From an uncultured Eubacteriales bacterium (lineage in GTDB: Bacteria > Bacillota > Clostridia > Peptostreptococcales > Anaerovoracaceae): a stretch of 64,000 nucleotides of DNA. The notes under the pieces were generated by a model. That model did not search any database. It was not told where the DNA came from and saw nothing but the letters and a program-made list of their open reading frames with translations. The translations under genes and the position numbers were made by a program. The number at the start of each line of letters is the position of its first letter. Positions within the stretch are counted from its first letter, which is position 1. The stretch spans positions 1-64,000 of the forward strand of contig UQNJ01000006.1 of assembly GCA_900542295.1 (NCBI GenBank). The letters are read 5' to 3'. Below, in pieces: positions 25,746 through 34,841 of this stretch.

Positions 25746-26717
25746 ATGAAAACTGCAAAAATCGGCCTGCTTGGTTTCGGCAATGTAGGCGGAGGAACTT
25801 ATAAAATTCTTACAGATAACAAGGATATCATCGAAAAAAGAGTCGGCGTTTCCCCTGAAGTCGTAAAAATACTGCAACGCAACAGAAAGAAAAAGCGTTT
25901 TGCAGAAGCAGACCCTGCTCTTCTGACAGAAGATCCCGACGATATAATAAAAGATCCTGATATAGATATCGTTGTTGAAATGCTCGGCGGTATTGAACCT
26001 GCAACATCTTTCATGGTTCAATCTATGAAAGCGGGAAAACATGTCGTAAGTGCCAACAAGGCAGCAATAGCTGCAAACTATAAGCTTCTTACAGATACAG
26101 CCAAAGAAGCCGGAGTAAAGTTTCTTTACGAAGCAAGTGTCGCCGGAGGAATACCTGTTCTGACTGCAATCACAGGTGCTTTGCAAAGCAATAATTTCGT
26201 GGAGATAATGGGCATCCTGAACGGAACAACTAACTATATACTCACCAAGATGTCAGTGGAAGGTCTGTCATATGAAGAGGTCTTGAAAGATGCACAGGAA
26301 AAAGGCTTTGCAGAAGCTGATCCTACAGCAGATGTGGAGGGAATCGACGCTGCAAACAAGCTTTCTATCCTTATGGCACTTGCCTTTGACAGATATATTG
26401 CCCCGGAAGATATTCCGACAACAGGAATTTCAAAAATAACAGAAAATGATATTTCTTCTGCCGCAGCAGAAAACAAAGTTATCAAACTGATCGGCAAGGC
26501 TTCTGTGACAGATGGTAATCTAACCTACAGTGTAAAACCTATGCTTCTTGATAAAACACACCCCCTTGCTGCCGTAAGCAATGAATTCAATGCGGTATAC
26601 ATAACAGGTGATATGGTGGGAGAGCTGATGTTTTACGGCAAGGGAGCCGGTCCTCTTCCTACAGGAAGCGCAGTATGCGGCGATATATTAAGCATAATGA
26701 AAGATATGGAGGTTTAA
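25746..26717 (+). CDS. hom: Homoserine dehydrogenase lacking the ACT domain
   Basis: 323 aa. Reduces aspartate semialdehyde to homoserine. The Rossmann motif GLLGFGNVGGGTY, NKAAIA, GILNGTTNYIL and the catalytic-Lys region ending GKGAGPLPTGSAVCGDI are present. Most bacterial Hom proteins carry a further 90-100-residue ACT domain; here the protein ends right after the catalytic domain, so threonine feedback through ACT is not expected. CGGAGG lies 8 bp upstream. It precedes a SEC-C protein by 2 bp. Confidence 0.92.
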   Translation: MKTAKIGLLGFGNVGGGTYKILTDNKDIIEKRVGVSPEVVKILQRNRKKKRFAEADPALLTEDPDDIIKDPDIDIVVEMLGGIEPATSFMVQSMKAGKHVVSANKAAIAANYKLLTDTAKEAGVKFLYEASVAGGIPVLTAITGALQSNNFVEIMGILNGTTNYILTKMSVEGLSYEEVLKDAQEKGFAEADPTADVEGIDAANKLSILMALAFDRYIAPEDIPTTGISKITENDISSAAAENKVIKLIGKASVTDGNLTYSVKPMLLDKTHPLAAVSNEFNAVYITGDMVGELMFYGKGAGPLPTGSAVCGDILSIMKDMEV

Positions 26718-26719
26718 AG

Positions 26720-27220
26720 ATGACATTATATAAACAATGGATCGACCTTATGGAAGGTCAGACAGAAGAAACTTTTGAAGAATTCTGGAAAGAATACAGC
26801 GATACTGAAACAAGAGTGTATGAGCACATTCTTGCCAATAAGGATTCTCACCTTGCAGGCACCTTTAATGAACTGACTGCCAAATTCAATGCAAACCCAG
26901 TAATATTTATGGGTTTTCTTGATGGTATAAACACAAGTATCAGGGTTGCCAACGACCTTGAATCAATTACCGAAGAAACTGCACTTGATCTTGATGTTGA
27001 TTTTGAAAAATTGTTTTTCAATATGTTGAAGGCTGATGCCGACTATCTGTACACGCTTCCTCAATGGGAGGATGTCCTCTCAGAAGAGCGCAGAATCGAA
27101 ATCGTTAAAGATTATAAGCGTTCCAAGACTGTTCACAAAGAAAAAGAACCCGGAAGAAACGATCCTTGTCCTTGCGGTTCAGGCAAAAAATACAAAAAAT
27201 GCTGTGGAGCCAACAAATAA
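26720..27220 (+). CDS. SEC-C motif protein
   Basis: 166 aa. The body is an acidic helical domain with no recognised family; the C-terminus is a SEC-C zinc-binding motif, DPCPCGSGKKYKKCCG, like that of SecA. GGAGG lies 7 bp before ATG 26720, two bases after the hom stop. Role unknown; SEC-C tails commonly bind ribosomes or SecB-like partners. Confidence 0.75.
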   Translation: MTLYKQWIDLMEGQTEETFEEFWKEYSDTETRVYEHILANKDSHLAGTFNELTAKFNANPVIFMGFLDGINTSIRVANDLESITEETALDLDVDFEKLFFNMLKADADYLYTLPQWEDVLSEERRIEIVKDYKRSKTVHKEKEPGRNDPCPCGSGKKYKKCCGANK

Positions 27221-27612
27221 AAGCAATCAGCCGCTGATATAATATACAAGTTTAAATGTAAAAAAAAAACGGTAAAGACAAAAGCCGAAGGAGCATTGAC
27301 ATCCTCCCTTTACATCAGACAGATAAAGTAGTACTACTGTCACTGTAAAGAGAGGTGTATCAATTTAAAGTTCTTTCGACTTTTTTAATTTTAATCTATG
27401 TCGCTATTCATAAATATAATAATCGACATAGCTTTATTTTATTATTATCTCACTATTTTTGCATATTTTATAACTGTATACAAAATTTTCAAAGTTTATC
27501 AATTGTTGCTTTAATTTTATTTTAAGACTTGCTATGCCATGGGGGGGTTTAACATATAAGCTGATATGAAATCTTCAATTTATATGTTATAATCTTTTTA
27601 GGAGGCAAAATC
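27221..27612. other. Structured intergenic region between SEC-C gene and nth
   Basis: About 390 bp with a series of possible hairpins. TTTACA-N3-GACAG pairs with CTGTC-N2-TGTAAA (27311-27352). CTATGTCG/CGACATAG (27396-27431) is followed by CTTTATTTTATT, a likely terminator. AACATATAA/TTATATGTT (27551-27588) stands right before the nth ribosome site. No ORF. It may be only the 3' end of hom plus the nth leader, or hold a small RNA. Confidence 0.4.
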
Positions 27613-28239
27613 ATGGTAAAAGAAAAGGATATAAACAAAATATTAGATATACTTGAACAGACTTATCCGGAAGCAGAATGTGCCTTAAATCACGATAATA
27701 TATACCAGTTAATTGTAGCTGTTGTCCTTTCTGCACAAACTACGGATAAAGCCGTAAATCTTGTGACCCCTGCATTATTTGAAAAGTACCCGACGCCTTA
27801 TCACTTAGCAGAAGCGTCTCCGGATGATGTTGCAGAATACATAAAAAGAATCGGCATGTACAAAACAAAATCCAAAAATATAGTGGGTCTTGCAAAGAAT
27901 CTTGTAGAAAAGTTCGACGGTCAAGTCCCTGACAATTATGATGCATTGGTGTCTTTACCGGGCGTAGGAAGAAAAACAGCCAATGTAGTTCTTTCCGTCG
28001 GTTTCGGACATCAGAGAATAGCCGTTGATACCCATGTGTTCAGGGTTGCCAACAGAATAGGCCTAACTAATGAAAAGGATGTTCTTAAAACAGAGCTTTC
28101 ACTCATGGAGCGAATTCCGAAGCAGCGTTGGTCACGAACACATCACAGTCTTATATTTCACGGCCGCCAATGCTGTGATGCAAGAAAACCAAAATGCGAC
28201 AATTGTCCTATAGAAGAGTACTGCGATTATGTCAGATAA
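27613..28239 (+). CDS. nth: Endonuclease III
   Basis: 208-aa DNA glycosylase/AP lyase for oxidised pyrimidines. The helix-hairpin-helix LPGVGRKTANVVL holds the catalytic Lys and VDTHVFRVANR the catalytic Asp. The 4Fe-4S loop Cys residues occur in QCCDARKPKCDNCPIEEYC. AGGAGG lies 8 bp upstream. Confidence 0.95.
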   Translation: MVKEKDINKILDILEQTYPEAECALNHDNIYQLIVAVVLSAQTTDKAVNLVTPALFEKYPTPYHLAEASPDDVAEYIKRIGMYKTKSKNIVGLAKNLVEKFDGQVPDNYDALVSLPGVGRKTANVVLSVGFGHQRIAVDTHVFRVANRIGLTNEKDVLKTELSLMERIPKQRWSRTHHSLIFHGRQCCDARKPKCDNCPIEEYCDYVR

Positions 28240-28915
28240 TATTACCTACGACAATTGCAATGTTTATTCCATAAACAACTTTCGATTTATAAAGATAATT
28301 TATACGAAGGGAACATGTCTGATGAATGAGATAAATTAACTATCCTCAGCTGTGCTGTTCATGCTTTGACATTATACAATTTAATCGCTTGTATAATACT
28401 AAAAAATACTGATATTTATTTAAGGTACGGAAATTTATCGAATTTTCAACAAACATAATTATTTGTCAACTTCAAATATCGTTAGTACGCCCTTTCATTC
28501 TTATTCCATATCCTACTAGCGTTTCAAAATCCTAACTTATTTTAAAAACCAACCATATTTATTCTCATAGATGACGGCTTTTCTGTTAAAGCTGTCATTT
28601 GTTTACTTATAATTTGTTATCATAAATCAATGCCAAATAAAATCTTTAACTTGTCAGTCCTTACGTTTTAATGTAATGTATGACAGTGGAATTTTCCTAT
28701 CTATCCTGTTGATTACGGTTTACTATGGCTTTTTATAATACACTTCTCCAAAAGGGACCGAAAGTTTTATTCTTTATTTTTTCTTTCAGATATGTCTTCA
28801 TACCATTTGTTTATATTTCCGTATTGTTAATGCAATGCATCTTTGGATGAAGGTATTTTTTCATAACTTTATCAAAACTCCTTTACTCTTTAAATTTAAT
28901 ATTTCCCGAATATAT
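28240..28915. other. AT-rich non-coding region
   Basis: About 680 bp without a supported gene. One inverted repeat, TATACAA/TTGTATA, lies near 28373-28395. It adjoins the decayed HicAB/integrase zone and probably consists of eroded sequence. Confidence 0.4.
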
Positions 28916-29239
28916 CTAAATTTTCATCCGCATATAGTCGTCAGGTATTCTTCTGAATGTTTCGTCTCTTTCCTGTTCGTAAGCAGCTAATTCTTCTTCT
29001 GACAGTGCATTATATATCACATCACTGTTACTATCCTCTTCTCCATCTTTGATAAGCTCTGACAACGAAAATTTGATGTCATCCTTTGTATATTCTATAT
29101 TTTTTTGCATATCATAGTCATATATCTTGACATCTTTTATTAGGTCGGGTATATTGATTTTAAAAGAAGTCGTCAGGAAATTACCATTCATATTGTTTAG
29201 TAATGCGACTTCTTTTTTTTGTAATATCTCAGTATCCAC
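28916..29239 (-). CDS. Hypothetical acidic protein, possibly a truncated remnant
   Basis: 107 aa from a GTG with only weak ribosome-site sequence. The frame stays open for 14 codons further upstream, and a different frame just before it holds a plausible coding start (MNGEDYRVRIS), so this may be the 3' part of a frameshifted gene. The C-terminal segment is acidic and helical. No family recognised. It lies 3' of hicB in the decayed zone. Confidence 0.4.
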   Translation of the reverse strand: MDTEILQKKEVALLNNMNGNFLTTSFKINIPDLIKDVKIYDYDMQKNIEYTKDDIKFSLSELIKDGEEDSNSDVIYNALSEEELAAYEQERDETFRRIPDDYMRMKI

Positions 29240-29436
29240 AATGTAAAGAATATCTGAATTTTCTTTTTCCCTTGCAACTTATTCTCACACGATAATCTTC
29301 TCCATTCATAAGCTACTGCGGTATGTTCCCGATTTAGTATTTTATTTTTTCCTATATTATCATAATACACTAAAAACTTTTCCCGTGTGTTGCAACTTTT
29401 GTTTTTTCTGCCATATGGAATTACACTACTCTCAAA

Positions 29437-29871
29437 CTATGCTTTTATTTCTAATTTTTGCACAAGCGCATCTTGTAATACTTTTGATACATTTAAGTTG
29501 GCTGCTTCAGCTTCTTTGTTTAACCAATTAGGCAGTGTCACATTTCTCCTAACTGTTTTGTTTTCTACTCTTCTGCGATATTCTGTCAAATTAACATCCA
29601 CAAACGAAACTACCCCTATACCTACTTCCGCAAATGCACCCTTGCTTATGTCTATTTCAGAAAGCAAAGAGGCCTCGGCTATCGGTTCTCCTTCGTCTTC
29701 CGTTGAAATACATGATAGTCCAATCGCATCCCTTGCCATCATAATTGCATCTGCGAAAGAAGCTTTCTCTTTCCCCTCTTCATTCGCCTCCGTTAATATA
29801 TTTAAGTCTGGCACCTCTATTAAAATATTATTTTCTGTTTCTGTAAAAATAACCGGATAAACCTTTTTCAT
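29437..29871 (-). CDS. hicB: HicB family antitoxin
   Basis: 144 aa. The N-terminal partial RNase-H-like HicB domain (YPVIFTETENNILIEVPDL) is followed by a C-terminal ribbon-helix-helix/Arc-like region (NVTLPNWLNKEAEAANLNVSK) that would bind the operator. It neutralises HicA encoded 39 bp upstream. GGAGG lies 9 bp before the ATG. Confidence 0.88.
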   Translation of the reverse strand: MKKVYPVIFTETENNILIEVPDLNILTEANEEGKEKASFADAIMMARDAIGLSCISTEDEGEPIAEASLLSEIDISKGAFAEVGIGVVSFVDVNLTEYRRRVENKTVRRNVTLPNWLNKEAEAANLNVSKVLQDALVQKLEIKA

Positions 29872-29910
29872 AACAATTAACCTCCAATCTATTATAACCC
29901 TGTTGTGGGA

Positions 29911-30081
29911 CTATAAGTCCCACTTTTTAAGAATTGCTTTCGCCAATCTTTCGTTGATTTCTTTATGTCTCGGTGTCATTTCTGAATCCTTGCCTCTGCG
30001 GTATATGTCATGATTTCCGCCGTGTCTGTAGAATTCAAATCCTATACTTTCAAGCCTTTTAATCAACTCTTTCTGATTCAT
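29911..30081 (-). CDS. hicA: HicA family toxin (mRNA interferase)
   Basis: 56-aa dsRBD-fold toxin. It reads MNQKELIKRLESIGF, then FYRHGGNHDIYRRG with the catalytic His of HicA, then the family-typical PRHKEINERLAKAILKK. It is complete despite its small size. HicA cleaves mRNA when not bound by HicB. First gene of the hicAB unit. Confidence 0.88.
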   Translation of the reverse strand: MNQKELIKRLESIGFEFYRHGGNHDIYRRGKDSEMTPRHKEINERLAKAILKKWDL

Positions 30082-30130
30082 CAATGTGTTCTCTTTATGT
30101 TAATATTATACACACTCGTCAATAGTTTTA

Positions 30131-30147
30131 TGTGTATTTAATACACA
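30131..30147. promoter_or_regulatory. Candidate HicB operator palindrome
   Basis: TGTGTATT-N-AATACACA perfect 8-bp arms, about 50 bp upstream of hicA and next to a TATAAT-like box on the minus strand. HicB-type antitoxins autoregulate by binding such palindromes. Confidence 0.55.
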
Positions 30148-30150
30148 TTT

Positions 30151-30255
30151 TTATATTAAAGTTAATTGTCTCGCTGCTTCATATACAAATTTCGACTTAT
30201 AACGACCGTATGTAGTTCTATCCGCATCATCCGGAATTCGTGATGTCAATATTTA
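30151..30255 (-). pseudogene. Short C-terminal ORF remnant
   Basis: A frame of about 32 codons ends at 30151 with protein-like sequence (RTTYGRYKSKFVYEAARQL) but has no start region. It is probably the tail of a lost gene upstream of hicA. No family recognised. Confidence 0.3.
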
Positions 30256-30320
30256 AGTGGCAAAAGTGATCTTTGGTATTACGATTCTGCTTCAGAAGCA
30301 GAATTGTATGGTTATTGTAT

Positions 30321-30367
30321 AAAAAAACCGTTGAAAGTGGCTAAAATTAGCCGTTTCCAACGGTTTT
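30321..30367 (-). terminator. Intrinsic terminator after tRNA-Thr
   Basis: Nested stem: CCGTTG/CAACGG outside and GGCTAA/TTAGCC inside, followed on the minus strand by a T7 run. Confidence 0.85.
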
Positions 30368-30372
30368 GATTT

Positions 30373-30447
30373 TGGAGCTGATGAAGGGAATCGAACCCCC
30401 AACCTGCTCATTACGAATGAGCTGCTCTACCATTGAGCCACATCAGC
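30373..30447 (-). tRNA. tRNA-Thr (anticodon CGT)
   Basis: Minus-strand cloverleaf: acceptor GCTGATG/CATCAGC, D arm with GGCTCAATGGTAGAGC, anticodon loop TTCGTAA (CGT, reads ACG), T arm GGGGGTTCGATTCCC, and an encoded 3' CCA. It stands alone with its own terminator. Confidence 0.95.
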
Positions 30448-30551
30448 ATATTTCCTTGCCGGTTCAGCAACGGTAATATTATACTACAGCATCAAAGAAT
30501 ATTCAAATGCAAAATCTAAATTTTACTACCTTAAATTCGATAACATTAAAA

Positions 30552-30863
30552 TCAAACACTTATGACACTGTATTCTCTGATTTCAATCTTATCTTTTAAA
30601 ATTTCTCCAAGACAACACGGCTCGCTGATAAGCCTTTCCTTTTGCACCTTACTGAGGCGTTTTATTCTGTATTCCAATGTCGAAGCCAAACTGCGATTTT
30701 GACTGCTCCATGCCGCCGATACTTCAATAGGTTTATGACTTTTAGTATACTTTGCCCCATCGACGTTCTGCTCAATATGCTCCTTGAAACGCCGTTCGAT
30801 ATCTGTAGTAATTCCAGTATATATGGAATTGTCGGCACACCTAATCATATATGTATAATACAT
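30552..30863 (-). CDS. GIY-YIG nuclease domain protein
   Basis: 103 aa, a single GIY-YIG domain (YTYMIRCADNSIYTGITTD, then RRFKEH) of the UPF0213/YhbQ type, possibly acting on structured DNA. Its ATG overlaps the stop of the upstream phosphatase as TAATG, so translation is probably coupled. Confidence 0.88.
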   Translation of the reverse strand: MYYTYMIRCADNSIYTGITTDIERRFKEHIEQNVDGAKYTKSHKPIEVSAAWSSQNRSLASTLEYRIKRLSKVQKERLISEPCCLGEILKDKIEIREYSVISV

Positions 30864-31327
30864 TAAATTTTTCCTTCTTTCTTTAGATGTGAAAAAAAAG
30901 CACAGCAGCCTTCCCATATGTCATCATAAGTAACATCAAAATTCCCTGTATACCATGGGTCTGCTATATCCCCTCTTCTGTCTGTCCAATCGAGCAGTTT
31001 TGACACTTTATTATCCGAATCTCCATCAGTAATTTTGAATATATTTCTTATGTTTGCAGCATCCATGCCTATTATATAATCAAATCTGGCATAGTCTTCT
31101 TTCGTCATCTGTCTTGCTTTACGCTTTGCGTACGGAATTCCTGCTTCATCAAGCTTTCTTTTAGTCCCGTTATGAATGTCATTTCCTATTTCTTCTCTGC
31201 TGGTAGCAGCCGATTCAATATAAAATTCATTTTCTAACTTGGCACGGCAAACCATGTATTTAAAAACAAACTCTGCCATAGTTGATCTGCAGATATTGCC
31301 GTGGCAAATAAAAAGTACTTTAATCAT
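30863..31327 (-). CDS. Low molecular weight protein-tyrosine phosphatase
   Basis: 153 aa. The P-loop CHGNICRS (CX5R) is near the N-terminus and the general acid is in DPWYTGNFD. AAGGAG precedes ATG 31327; an in-frame ATG at 31411 has no ribosome site. It dephosphorylates Tyr or Arg residues; target unknown. It is translationally coupled to the GIY-YIG gene. Confidence 0.9.
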   Translation of the reverse strand: MIKVLFICHGNICRSTMAEFVFKYMVCRAKLENEFYIESAATSREEIGNDIHNGTKRKLDEAGIPYAKRKARQMTKEDYARFDYIIGMDAANIRNIFKITDGDSDNKVSKLLDWTDRRGDIADPWYTGNFDVTYDDIWEGCCAFFSHLKKEGKI

Positions 31328-31412
31328 ATATTTAAAACTCCTTAAATTTACTGTATTTCCTTGATATATCGGCATTCTCTTACGATTGCTGTTTCCTCTC
31401 ATTCGTGGCATA

Positions 31413-31660
31413 TCATGGCAGAAATACGCATATCTTTGCCATCAAAAGCAATACACAAAGTAGTAAATTGAAAGCCGACTCCGCATTTTGCTGCTCCCAG
31501 TCTACCACCCTTTTCAGCCCCTCTTTCGCATCATCATAACCGATATACGCATAAACATTTAACATAACATTTATATCAGAATATGCCATGGTGAAGTAAT
31601 TTTACATTTTCGGATTAATTCCGGTATTTCCAATGTTGTTAAGAAGAAAGGATAATCAAA
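31413..31660 (-). pseudogene. C-terminal remnant of a tyrosine recombinase
   Basis: One minus frame reads NIGNTGINPKM, a stop, then NYFTMAYSDINVMLNVYAY and IGYDDAKEGLKRVVD. This matches the GMNPK...QYLMGHSDINVTLNVYTH tail of phage/ICE integrases, including the region before the catalytic Tyr. The arms upstream are scrambled by frameshifts. The flanking 31661-31808 holds no recognisable gene. It marks an old, eroded mobile element. Confidence 0.6.
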
Positions 31661-31808
31661 AACAAGGTGAGCATAAAGGCTGCCTGCCCTAAAACATTGT
31701 CTGCCCCTCTTTTTCAGATAATAACTGAACCAGCCGTATACGCCTTGGAAAATTGTCTAATCTGTCAATTTATTTTAAAAGTATCTGTCTCTTTTCTGCT
31801 TCAAAACC

Positions 31809-33212
31809 CTACATAAGCGGTGTAAACGGAAGAAAAATACATTCAGTAATTTTTTCCTTTCGCCTCCTGTTTAAAAACTCTTCATACAAATATTCTTCAC
31901 AACTCATAATATCATTTTCAAAAATCCCGATATATTCATCAACAAGACTATTCTCATAAAATATACCGCAAATTTCGTCATCTACCATAAGAGACCGCAT
32001 ATCCATGTTAACAGACCCGATGCAGCATAATTCATTATCCACAGTCATAGTCTTTGCATGTATATAGCCTCTGTATTTATAAACCCTTGCTCCGAATTCC
32101 ATAATTTGCCCTGCATAATAAGTCGTAACAGGATCAAGGAAAAAACTGGCTTTAATTCCCGGTATCATAAGCTCAATTTCCACTCCTGATGCAGCTGCCG
32201 TTTTAAGAGCATCAAGAACAGATGCATCAGGTATAAAATAAGGAGACTGAATCCTAATTTTGTTTTTTGCGCTTCGTATCATACTCAGATAATTCATCTT
32301 AACAGCTTCCCTGTTATTATCCACACCGCCTACCACAAACTGACATAAATTATCCGTTTTTTTCTGCGGCGGAAGCTTGATTGACTCCATGTGCTTCACC
32401 ATGTCTTCCCAGTCTCTTCGTCTTACGGCACATAGAAAATCCGTCATAAAATATGAGTCCAATGTCGAGATACATGTTCCTGTCAATCGGATTTGCGTAT
32501 CTCTCCACGGGTTTTTCTTTTCTGCAAGATTGGCATACTGCTTGCCGATATTCATTCCTCCTATATATCCGGTTTTATGATCTATAGTTACTATCTTACG
32601 ATGACTGCGATAATGGGTGAGATAAGGTTTAACACGTATAACCTATCCGCCGGCATCAATAAGAGGTTTGAACATCTTATGAGGAGTTGACAAATTAGCG
32701 ATAAAATCGCACATAACAAGTACAGTTACCCCCTCTTTTGCCTTATCAGTAAGTGCTTTAACCAATGCTTCTCCCATAACATCCTTGTGAATAGTATAAA
32801 ATAACACATAAATGTTTTCTTTTGCTTCTTTAATATCTCTAAATAATGCACGATAATGTGTTTCACCGGCAATAAACAGCTTATAATCGTCATAGCAAGT
32901 TACCGTACTGTTATTATAATTAACATTAAATTGCATAACCTGAAGATCTTCATCAGAAAAATCTCTTTCAGACAACAAATTCTGAGTCTCTTTTGAAGGC
33001 GGAATACGCCTGCTGAGGCGCCTGCGCCTTACAATAGAAGTTAACTTAATAGCTACAGTACTTCCGAATATAAGGTAAAGCACAACTCCCAAATACGGAA
33101 TACAAACCATGACAATTACCCATAGCATCGCTTCCGTCGGGTTTTTTCGTTCTACAAAGATCACTGCTAATATAGTAGCAATATATAAAATCAATAATAT
33201 AAGTTTCAACAT
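31809..33212 (-). pseudogene. Cardiolipin synthase interrupted by one in-frame TAG
   Basis: A single frame runs from ATG 33212 to 31809 (about 467 codons) with one internal stop, TAG at 32643-32645. Upstream are two N-terminal membrane helices and the first part of PLD domain 1 (ending LIDAGG). Directly after the TAG, in the same frame, come VIRVKPYLTHYR and the first HKD motif HRKIVTIDHKT. The second HKD, HAKTMTVDNELCCIGS, is further on. Without readthrough neither half holds both HKD motifs. It is tandem with another broken cls gene. Confidence 0.85.
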
Positions 33213-33237
33213 ATCAATTTCCCGTCTGCTTTCCCTA

Positions 33238-34813
33238 TTACAAAAGCGGTGCAACAGCTTTTGCAACAAAACCTATAAATCTGCGTTTAAACGGTTCTTT
33301 CTTAATTATATCGGTCGTTATCTCCCTGCATTGTCCTTTAGTAGATTTAAAATCTTCTTTAATTTGAGCAATACAACCGGTTCCATACATATAAGTTGCA
33401 CATTCAAAATGATGATAAAGACTGCGATAATCAAGATTTATCGTTCCTACAACAGCCTCTTTATCATCGCATACAAATACCTTTGCATGAACAAAGCCAG
33501 GTGTATATTCATAAATTTTTACTCCGGATTCCAATAATGACTTATAATGCGTCAGAGCAAGAGAAAAAGGAATAAATTTGTCAGGTACTCCGGGAAGAAT
33601 AATTCTAACATCAACTCCTCGTTCGGCAGTATATTTCAATGCATTTTCAAGTTCTCCATCTAAAATAAGATAAGGTGTCATTATGTGAACATACTTTTGT
33701 GCACGATTCAACATATCTATATATACCTGCTCACCGACTTTATCTTTATCGAGAGGACAATCACCATAAGGCATCACAAACCCTTTTTCATTATACGATT
33801 CGACCGTCATATTAAGGAAACTGTCAAAGTCCGTTTCTTTTTCATCCAAAAACCACATATGGAGAAACATCCTTGTAAAACTAAGGGCTGCTTTCCCCTG
33901 AACCATTACGGCAGTATCTTTCCAATGACCATGTTTTTCATATGCATTTATATATTCGTCTGCCAGATTTATGCCACCGTTAAAGGCTGTTTTCCCATCA
34001 ATAACTAAAATCTTGCGATGATCCCTGTAATTGTAATGAGTAGAAACAAAAGGCTTGATAGGTGCAAACATTTTGCATTTGATTCCCAGTTTTTCTAAGC
34101 GCTTTGGATAGTCATGGGGCAGCGTGGAAAGCTCACAAGTACCGTCGTAAAGCATTCTTACATCAACGCCTTCTTTTGCTTTTCGTGCCAAAATCTCAAG
34201 AATTTTGCCCCACATCCTGCCTTCGTTTACAATAAAATATTCCAAAAATATAAAGTGCTCTGCCTTCTCCAGCTGTATTAACATTTCCTTAAATTTATCT
34301 TCGCCAAGAGGAAAGTATGTAACCGCAGTATTCTCATATACCGGGTAGCATCCGCTGCGTTTAACATATCGTGAAAGAGCCTCAGCTCCTGCATTCTCAT
34401 GTTTAAACTTTTTTTCTGTATCATCATCTTGCTTTAAAGATTTTTCCGTTTCTTTATTTAGCTGAGCATAGCGCTTTCTGAGAGCACGATGTCCTATATC
34501 CTGCTGGGTGTATACGAACAGCAAAGCTCCAAACACAGGAAGCAGCATAACTATAACAAGCCATGTTACCTTTGCAGTTGGATCCATAGAACTGTTAAGA
34601 ATATAAAGTACCATAAATACTGTAAAAATAACTACTCCCCCCGTAAATATGAGGCAAGAATTCTTCAAATCTATGAAATATGGAAAACAAAAACAGTACC
34701 TGAATCGTAAGAAGTACAATAATCAATCCTGAACGGCTGAAGACCATCCTGAAAATACCCTGCTTACCCTTCTTTAACAGTTGAATTCCTATTTCTTTAG
34801 AGTCATCTGTCAT
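33238..34813 (-). pseudogene. Cardiolipin synthase frameshifted at a G6 run
   Basis: The main frame (both HKD motifs, HRKILVIDGKTAFNGG and HAKVFVCDDKEAVVGT) lacks a proper start. The N-terminus lies in another frame from ATG 34813 (MTDDSKEIG..., AGGAG 6 bp upstream) through the first helix to RFEEFLPHIYGG. The two frames join at a run of six G on the minus strand (34637-34642). Five G would restore PHIYGGVVIFTVF, the family-typical sequence. Either a homopolymer slippage mutation or a sequencing error. Confidence 0.85.
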
Positions 34814-34841
34814 AAGTTGCTCCTCTCCGTATATCTGTTCG

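Noticed and set aside
27284..27300. GCCGAAGGAGCA, resembling a glycine riboswitch core
   Set aside because: The required GGAGAG and CUCUCAGG partners are not in the right places and the downstream gene is nth, so no aptamer is called.
29240..29436. Additional coding sequence upstream of the 107-aa ORF
   Set aside because: MNGEDYRVRIS is a plausible start in another frame but too short and out of frame; noted only as a sign of decay.
30373..30447. tRNA-Thr as attachment site for the decayed element
   Set aside because: The integrase remnant lies on the 5' side of the tRNA, and I found no duplicated tRNA 3' end.
16106..32645. In-frame TGA (16106) and TAG (32643) as recoded codons (selenocysteine, pyrrolysine)
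   Set aside because: TGA and TAG are ordinary stops in other genes here, the positions are not catalytic Cys or known Pyl sites, and no SECIS-like hairpin follows; nonsense mutation or error is simpler.
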